DNA of 64,000 bases, from assembly GCA_015350385.1 (NCBI GenBank), contig WNKI01000001.1, positions 10,851,302 to 10,915,301 of the forward strand, given 5' to 3'. Source of the DNA: Aculops lycopersici (Eukaryota; Arthropoda; Arachnida; Trombidiformes; Eriophyidae). Positions 59,403 to 64,000 of this stretch are shown one piece after another. The notes under the pieces are model-generated. The model saw only the letters and a list, made by a program, of their open reading frames with translations, made no database searches and was not told where the DNA came from. The position numbers and the translations under genes were made by a program. Within the stretch, counting starts at the first letter, position 1. Every line of letters starts with the position of its first letter.

Positions 59403-61391
59403 AATGATCAGAACCAATTAGAGCAACAAATACCTAATCAACCATCACCTCAACAATCTGAGCCACAACTGCAGCAAGTGCAGCAAGATACTTCTCAGTA
59501 TTCGGAAGATAGAGAAAATCATGAATTCATAGAAAATAAGAACAACAACGATGACACTCAAAAGATAGAAGACGAAGTAAGTAAAGCAACAACTCCGATT
59601 GATACTGAAACCGCATCCTCAAGTCCACAGAAGATGACTCACGACATCCATACAGATGTCGCAAAAGCTGAACCCAGTTTAGAAACTCAGAAAAATGCTG
59701 AGAGCCATGATGTGGAGACTTCGGTCGGAGGATCACAATCAGACTCATTTGAGAAGACTCAAAAACAAGATTCTGCTACAGATCAAGAAACAGTAGTAGC
59801 AACGATTGACAATCAAATAGTTGAGACCACATCAACAACTGAAATAGCAGAAAAACGTTCGATTGAAGTTGTGCAACCTACTGCACCCCCTCAACCCAAA
59901 GCTATACCCTTGAAGAGAGGAATCTCAGAGCTGCGAAACGCAGGAACTGGTAGGAAAGAGAAAAGGAGGAGATGGGGTTCCTCGCCCAAGAACTCACAGT
60001 CTGAAACTAGTGATCTCTCAGGTCAAACTAATTTAACCTCCAGTGGCATATCATCACAAAAACTCCAAGAACTGATCGCTCAGAGAGAAGCCGAGCGAGA
60101 GGAAGCTGCTAGGAAAAGGGCATCTGCCTTGGCTGCCAAGGCAGCCGAGAAGGCTAAGAATGACACAACAGATACAGACTTAAAGAAAGGGTCTAAGGAA
60201 GATGACGAGCCATCGAAAAAAGTCTCGGCTGCCACGAACAATGAAGCTAAAGACGAGAGTAGTGCGACTGCGAACATGGATGATGACGAAGACGCGAGTC
60301 CAGCTCACAGCGAAACTCACCAAGAACTAGATGATCTCTTCAAAAAGACCAAATCCGTGCCACATCTCTACTGGCTTCCTCTAAATGAGGATGAGGCCGA
60401 GGCAAGAGTCAAGGTCAGGGCAGAGAGGGAGGTCAAAGAAAAGCAAGCTGCGAGGGCTAAACAAGCTCGTGAGGCGCAAGTATCCAAGGATAAAGAACTG
60501 GCAGCCAAGCGAAGAGCTGCAGCATCACCGCCAGCTCGGAGGAGATCGCCACCAACCCGAAGAGCCTCACCACCCGCTCGCCGAGCGTCGCCCTCTAGAT
60601 ACCGTTCTCCTGTCCGACATTCCAACTCAAGACACCGATCTCCACCTCGTCGCCCTCCACCAGGACGCCGCTCGCCATACCGAGGTGTTGGGGCCGCAGC
60701 AAACTCGCCGCCAATCAGGAGGCGATCGCCAGGCCCCGCACCCATTAAGCGCTCGCCAGGTCCTGCCAGGAGATCGCCTGGACTTAGAAGATCCCCCTCG
60801 TGGCGGTCCCCAGGCCTATCGCGCCGATCACCGCCTAGACGCTCACCCGGTCCCATCCGACGCTCACCAGGTCTTGTACGAAGATCCCCTGGACTCAGGA
60901 GGTCTCCAGGACCTATACGTCGCTCACCGGGACCAATCAGAAGATCGCCCCCTAAGGCTAGGAATCGATCACCAGGCCCAATCAGGCGCTCCCCTGTACC
61001 CATCAGGAGGTCACCAGGTCCTATGAGAAGATCTCCTGGACCCATCAGACGCTCACCAGGTCTAATCAGGAGGTCACCAGGTCAGATGAGAAGATCTCCT
61101 GGACCCATCAGACGCTCACCAGGTCCAATCAGGAGGTCACCAGGTCAGATGAGAAGATCTCCTGGACCCATCAGACGCTCACCAGGTTTCTTGAGAAGAA
61201 CATCACCCGTTGGAGTCAGGAGATCGCCTATCCCAAATCGAGTTGGATCGCCGATAAGAGGCCGTTCCCCACCACGACGCAGGAGTCCAATGCGACGAAG
61301 GTCCCGATCAAGGAGCGTGAGCTTAGATAGAGACTCAGATTATCCACCTGTGCCAAGGCGAATGCAACAACGATCGGATCGCCTTAGATGA
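58899..61391 (+). CDS. Acn: Acinus-like protein (SAP domain, RNPS1/SAP18-binding motif, RS-rich tail)
   Basis: Encodes 830 aa. Acinus is the scaffold of the ASAP complex with RNPS1 and SAP18, bound to the exon-junction complex and involved in splicing and apoptosis. A SAP domain lies at about 15-49 (KVAELRDELMKRAL...KKELVDRL). A Gln-rich region (about 95-175) includes a (CAA)n-coded poly-Q. A basic RKEKRRRWGSS block follows near 348-358, as in ACIN1. The RNPS1/SAP18-binding motif is clear: LDDLFKKTKSVPHLYWLPL (477-495). The tail from about 541 is made of Arg/Ser/Pro repeats (RRSPGPI). The RRM that normally sits between the KRRRWG block and the binding motif is not seen; instead there is a charged helix-prone region. 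Single exon. Confidence 0.88.
59356..59403 (+). repeat. (CAG/CAA)n tract coding for poly-glutamine in Acinus
   Basis: About 16 glutamine codons, three CAG followed by CAA only. The CAA bias makes a less slippage-prone tract than pure CAG. Confidence 0.9.
61020..61190 (+). repeat. 63-bp tandem repeat in the Acinus RS tail
   Basis: A 39-base block starting ATGAGAAGATCTCCTGG recurs at 61023, 61086 and 61149 with almost no change. The unit is 21 codons. Less exact RRSPG-type repeats extend upstream to about 60720. Confidence 0.85.
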
Positions 61392-61396
61392 AGAAC

Positions 61397-61402
61397 AATA
61401 AA
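61397..61402 (+). terminator. polyadenylation signal of Acinus
   Basis: AATAAA begins only six bases after the stop codon, implying a very short 3'UTR. Confidence 0.6.
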
Positions 61403-61477
61403 ATCAGACTGATTTCTACCCTTTGATTTGAACGACACAATATTTGATGTTTTTGTGTTACTATACAATTCTCTTAA

Positions 61478-61483
61478 TTTATT
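61478..61483 (-). terminator. polyadenylation signal overlapping the RpL34 stop codon
   Basis: Minus-strand AATAAA contains the TAA stop codon (61481-61479). Confidence 0.55.
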
Positions 61484-61920
61484 TCGACTTGCCTAGACCA
61501 ACTTGTTGTTGCTTGATAACCTTGGCAACTAATCTTCCCTCCTCGATGAGGAAAGCTCTCAAAATTCTCTGTCTGACACATGTGACACACTTGGTACCTC
61601 CGTAAGCACGCGAGACAGTCTTCTTGTGCCTGGCAATCTTGGATAGCTTTTGTGGCCGAGCAAAGACGATACCACGGAGCTTGTTCTTGCAGTCTCCGCA
61701 CGAAGCTGTTGATCCTGGCTTCTTTGGGTACAAATACACAAGCTTACCACCTGGAGTCTTAGAGCTAAGGATAAATTAGATAGATTTGAGTATTAGCTGG
61801 ATGAACTTACTGACAAGGATCGTTTTTGTCAGGGTCGTGTTAGTGATATACTTACATGGCGCGGCGATTGGATTTGGTGTTGTAAGACAGACGTCTTCTG
61901 TAGGTGAGTCTCTGGACCAT
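61479..61920 (-). CDS. RpL34: 60S ribosomal protein eL34 (two coding exons)
   Basis: The coding exons are 61920-61856 (65 nt) and 61764-61479 (286 nt), joined in phase 2 to give 116 aa (human 117). The protein is part of the large ribosomal subunit. The N-terminus MVQRLTYRRRLSYNT and the block HKKTVSRAYGGTKCVTCVRQRILRAFLIEEG are diagnostic. Two Cys pairs (C-G-D-C and C-V-T-C) form the zinc site. The 91-base intron has donor AT|GTAAGT and acceptor ATCCTTAG. The open frame alone would miss exon 1. This is the only intron seen in the gene-dense half, and it sits after codon 21. Confidence 0.95.
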
Positions 61921-62279
61921 TTTGTAGATCAATAAGGTCGTTTTATCTAATAATATTAATAACTATATTGGCGAATTAAATCAATATAGATGTATCGAGA
62001 AGTATGTAATATTGTTAAATTCTACACAAGTTTTCTATGTCCATGCAAAGAATGCACGCTTTACTTGCGGCAAATGCGGTGCCATGTGCGCGGCGGATGC
62101 TCAATGCATATATTTGAAGCGCGCCAAATTTGAAAATCCTCTTATTTTCCTCTTGAGCATTTACTTTTTCTCGATGCTCTGTCGAATTAGTTATATTCTC
62201 TCATAACTCTCGATCATGTTTGCACCATTATTATTGCTCAATTGATTACAATTTGGAAGTTGATAAAACTCGATTCAAA
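61921..62279. promoter_or_regulatory. compact divergent promoter, RpL34 / CARM1
   Basis: Only 359 bases separate the two outward-facing start codons, so the region must serve both. AT-rich at both ends, with a GC-rich centre near 62065-62130. No TATA box in an expected place. Confidence 0.5.
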
Positions 62280-64000
62280 ATGACAGATCTATCCTCTATT
62301 GTAGCCCAGGATCGTAGATTTGACAATGTCCAGCTATTCCTTCTTACAGATCAGCAATTTGAAAGCAAAAACTTTGTTCCAGTCAGAGGATCATGCCCAC
62401 TTAGAATTGTTGTCATCGATCAAACCGAGGATCTTCTCCTAAGATTCATTGAGTTAGATGGCGGTCAAGTAACAAATGGTAGAGGTGGAGACGATTATGG
62501 AAATCAACAGACATTCTCAAATCAAGCTAACAATAATAATAATCACCAAAATGGAAACAACAGTAATCACCCATCTCTACAGCATTTGTACATCGGAGAG
62601 AAAATTGTTTATGAAATGATTCTCTACAGGGAATCTGAGTGCTTTTCATTTATTAAAAATTCATTTGTAATTAGTAGTGAATCGAAACAACATGCTATTG
62701 TGATGGTACAATTTAAGAGCAAGGATGACTTGCTCAGATTCAGTCGATTGAATCAGGAGTTTAGAAAGCATCACCAACTTTCCCTGTTTAACCAGCGAAC
62801 GGATGCCGCGTCAGCCTCACAATATTTCCAATTTTATGGCTACCTATCTCAGCAACAAAACATGATGCAAGACTATGTTAGAACCTCAACATACCAGCGA
62901 GCTATACACTCAAATAGCGAGGATTTTAGAGACAAAGTTGTGCTGGACGTGGGCGCCGGATCTGGAATATTAAGCTTCTTCGCCTTACAAGCTGGCGCTA
63001 GAAAGGTATATGCGGTCGAGGCATCATCCATGGCTAAACACGCGCAGTTATTAGTTCAGTCAAACAATCTAGGAGGTCGCATTGAAGTTATAGCTGGAAA
63101 GATTGAGGAAATTGAGTTACCTGAGCCAGTGGACATCATAATCTCTGAGCCAATGGGCTACATGCTTTTCAACGAAAGAATGTTAGAAACATATTTGCAT
63201 GCAAAAAAATGGCTTAGATCAAAGGAGCTGGGTAGAATGTTTCCATCTCGTGGAGATCTCCATGTGGCACCCTTTACTGATGCACAACTATACATAGAGC
63301 AAACAAACAAGGCCAACTTTTGGTTCTCAAAGGATTTTCATGGCGTCGATTTGCGTGCTTTACATTCGGCAGCGACCAATGAATACTTCAAGCAACCAAT
63401 TGTTGATACATTCGATATTAGAATTTGCATGGCTAAGACAGTTAGGCATGTAATTGATTTTCAGACAGCCCATGAGACTGACTTACATAGCATCAGCATA
63501 CCGCTAGAATTTATAGCGAATCAAACCGGACACATTCACGGCTTGGCCTTCTGGTTCGACGTAGCCTTCATTGGTTCTGTCCAGACGGTTTGGTTGTCCA
63601 CCTCACCCTCGCAACCTTTAACCCATTGGTATCAGGTTCGATGTTTACTAAGCACCCCACTATTCGTCAACAAAGGTCAACAGATCAATGGAAGTTGTGT
63701 GCTGAGGGCAAACAAGCGTCAGAGTTATGATGTGGATATCGAGCTATTTATCAAGGGAGTCGGCACCAGATCATCTAATACCCTCGACTTGAAGAATCCT
63801 TATTTTAGATACACTGGTGCCCCTGTCCAACCGCCGCCAGGTGTCAATGAGATCTCGCCAAGTGAACAATTGTGGACAACAGGCTTCGATCCATACCAAC
63901 AGCAGCAACAACAACAACCTCTCCAGCAACAGCAGCCACAGCAACTCCAACAGATACCTAACAACCAGCTGAATCAACAGCCCAACGCCTTGCCCACCTT
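62280..64000 (+). CDS. CARM1: histone-arginine methyltransferase CARM1 (PRMT4), 3' end outside window
   Basis: An open frame from the ATG at 62280 runs to the window edge (573 codons, no stop). CARM1 dimethylates arginines on histone H3 and many RNA-binding proteins, using S-adenosylmethionine, as a transcription coactivator. Residues 1-170 form the family's PH-like N-terminal domain, with an Asn/Gly-rich insertion near 70-100. The methyltransferase core has VLDVGAGSGILSFF (221 on), the double-E loop from SEP to NER (E290 and E299) and the THW loop (448-450). Dimer-arm and barrel sequences are complete. The third Gly-rich position of motif I reads GAGSG where vertebrates have GCGSG. The tail becomes poly-Gln-rich from about 540. 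Single exon as far as visible. Confidence 0.96.
   Translation, partial: MTDLSSIVAQDRRFDNVQLFLLTDQQFESKNFVPVRGSCPLRIVVIDQTEDLLLRFIELDGGQVTNGRGGDDYGNQQTFSNQANNNNNHQNGNNSNHPSLQHLYIGEKIVYEMILYRESECFSFIKNSFVISSESKQHAIVMVQFKSKDDLLRFSRLNQEFRKHHQLSLFNQRTDAASASQYFQFYGYLSQQQNMMQDYVRTSTYQRAIHSNSEDFRDKVVLDVGAGSGILSFFALQAGARKVYAVEASSMAKHAQLLVQSNNLGGRIEVIAGKIEEIELPEPVDIIISEPMGYMLFNERMLETYLHAKKWLRSKELGRMFPSRGDLHVAPFTDAQLYIEQTNKANFWFSKDFHGVDLRALHSAATNEYFKQPIVDTFDIRICMAKTVRHVIDFQTAHETDLHSISIPLEFIANQTGHIHGLAFWFDVAFIGSVQTVWLSTSPSQPLTHWYQVRCLLSTPLFVNKGQQINGSCVLRANKRQSYDVDIELFIKGVGTRSSNTLDLKNPYFRYTGAPVQPPPGVNEISPSEQLWTTGFDPYQQQQQQQPLQQQQPQQLQQIPNNQLNQQPNALPT

Noticed and set aside
60368..61045. Antisense open frame of 225 codons opposite the Acinus tail, and a plus-strand frame at 60385-61026
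   Set aside because: Both are by-products of the Arg/Ser/Pro repeats of Acinus; the antisense one is only a Gly-Pro-Gly-Asp mirror of the repeat.
62012..62206. Plus-strand open frame of 64 codons between RpL34 and CARM1
   Set aside because: Begins at TTG rather than ATG and lies within the 359-base shared promoter; no homology.
1..64000. CRISPR arrays, prokaryotic operons, rRNA genes, intact transposons
   Set aside because: None seen. Repeats are microsatellites and short palindromes without spacer structure; the only transposase-like sequence is the fused, apparently inactive one at 41162-44035.

Overview
This is nuclear DNA of an animal, most likely a small arthropod. The gene set is metazoan: a Neto-type CUB/LDLa receptor subunit, a muscle myosin regulatory light chain, Integrator subunit 9, Acinus and CARM1. 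Ten consecutive protein genes in the right half are read as single open frames (the tenth runs off the window), and ribosomal protein L34 keeps only one short intron near its start. Such heavy intron loss is best known in eriophyoid (gall and rust) mites, so I favour a mite of that kind. This is an inference from gene structure; a species search was not possible.

Positions 1 to about 37.5 kb hold one gene on the minus strand, read as neto. I could join seven coding exons (37498-37045, 24197-24072, 7022-6438, 3416-3135, 2956-2793, 2567-2324, 2199-2074). Every junction has a usable splice signal and matching phase. The joined product has a hydrophobic N-terminal segment, a low-complexity stretch, CUB1, CUB2 and an LDLa module; the transmembrane and cytoplasmic parts lie beyond position 1. 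Two introns of about 12.8 and 17.0 kb make up most of this half. They are rich in CT/GA microsatellites, short palindromes and repeated copies of the ETS-like octamer CCGGAAGT. They also contain a 385-base assembly gap. No other gene was found there; the many open frames on both strands look like by-products of stop-poor sequence.

Positions 39.7 to 64 kb are gene-dense, with genes on both strands: a RAD51D-like recombinase (+), a C2H2 zinc-finger protein with what looks like a domesticated Merlin/IS1595-type transposase at its N-terminus (+), a fatty-acid elongase (-), INTS9 (+), IFRD1/2 (-), 3-ketodihydrosphingosine reductase (+), muscle-type myosin regulatory light chain (+), PCID2 (-), Acinus without a visible RRM (+), ribosomal protein eL34 (-) and CARM1 (+, truncated by the window edge). 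These are mostly housekeeping functions: DNA repair, snRNA processing, lipid synthesis, mRNA export, the exon-junction/ASAP complex, translation and arginine methylation. They share neighbourhood but no pathway. Several pairs are divergent with roughly 0.4-3.7 kb between start codons, and several are convergent with very short 3' ends.

The most novel items are the transposase/zinc-finger fusion, the dense CCGGAAGT sites in the neto introns, the Acinus without RRM, and the dispersed palindromic motifs.
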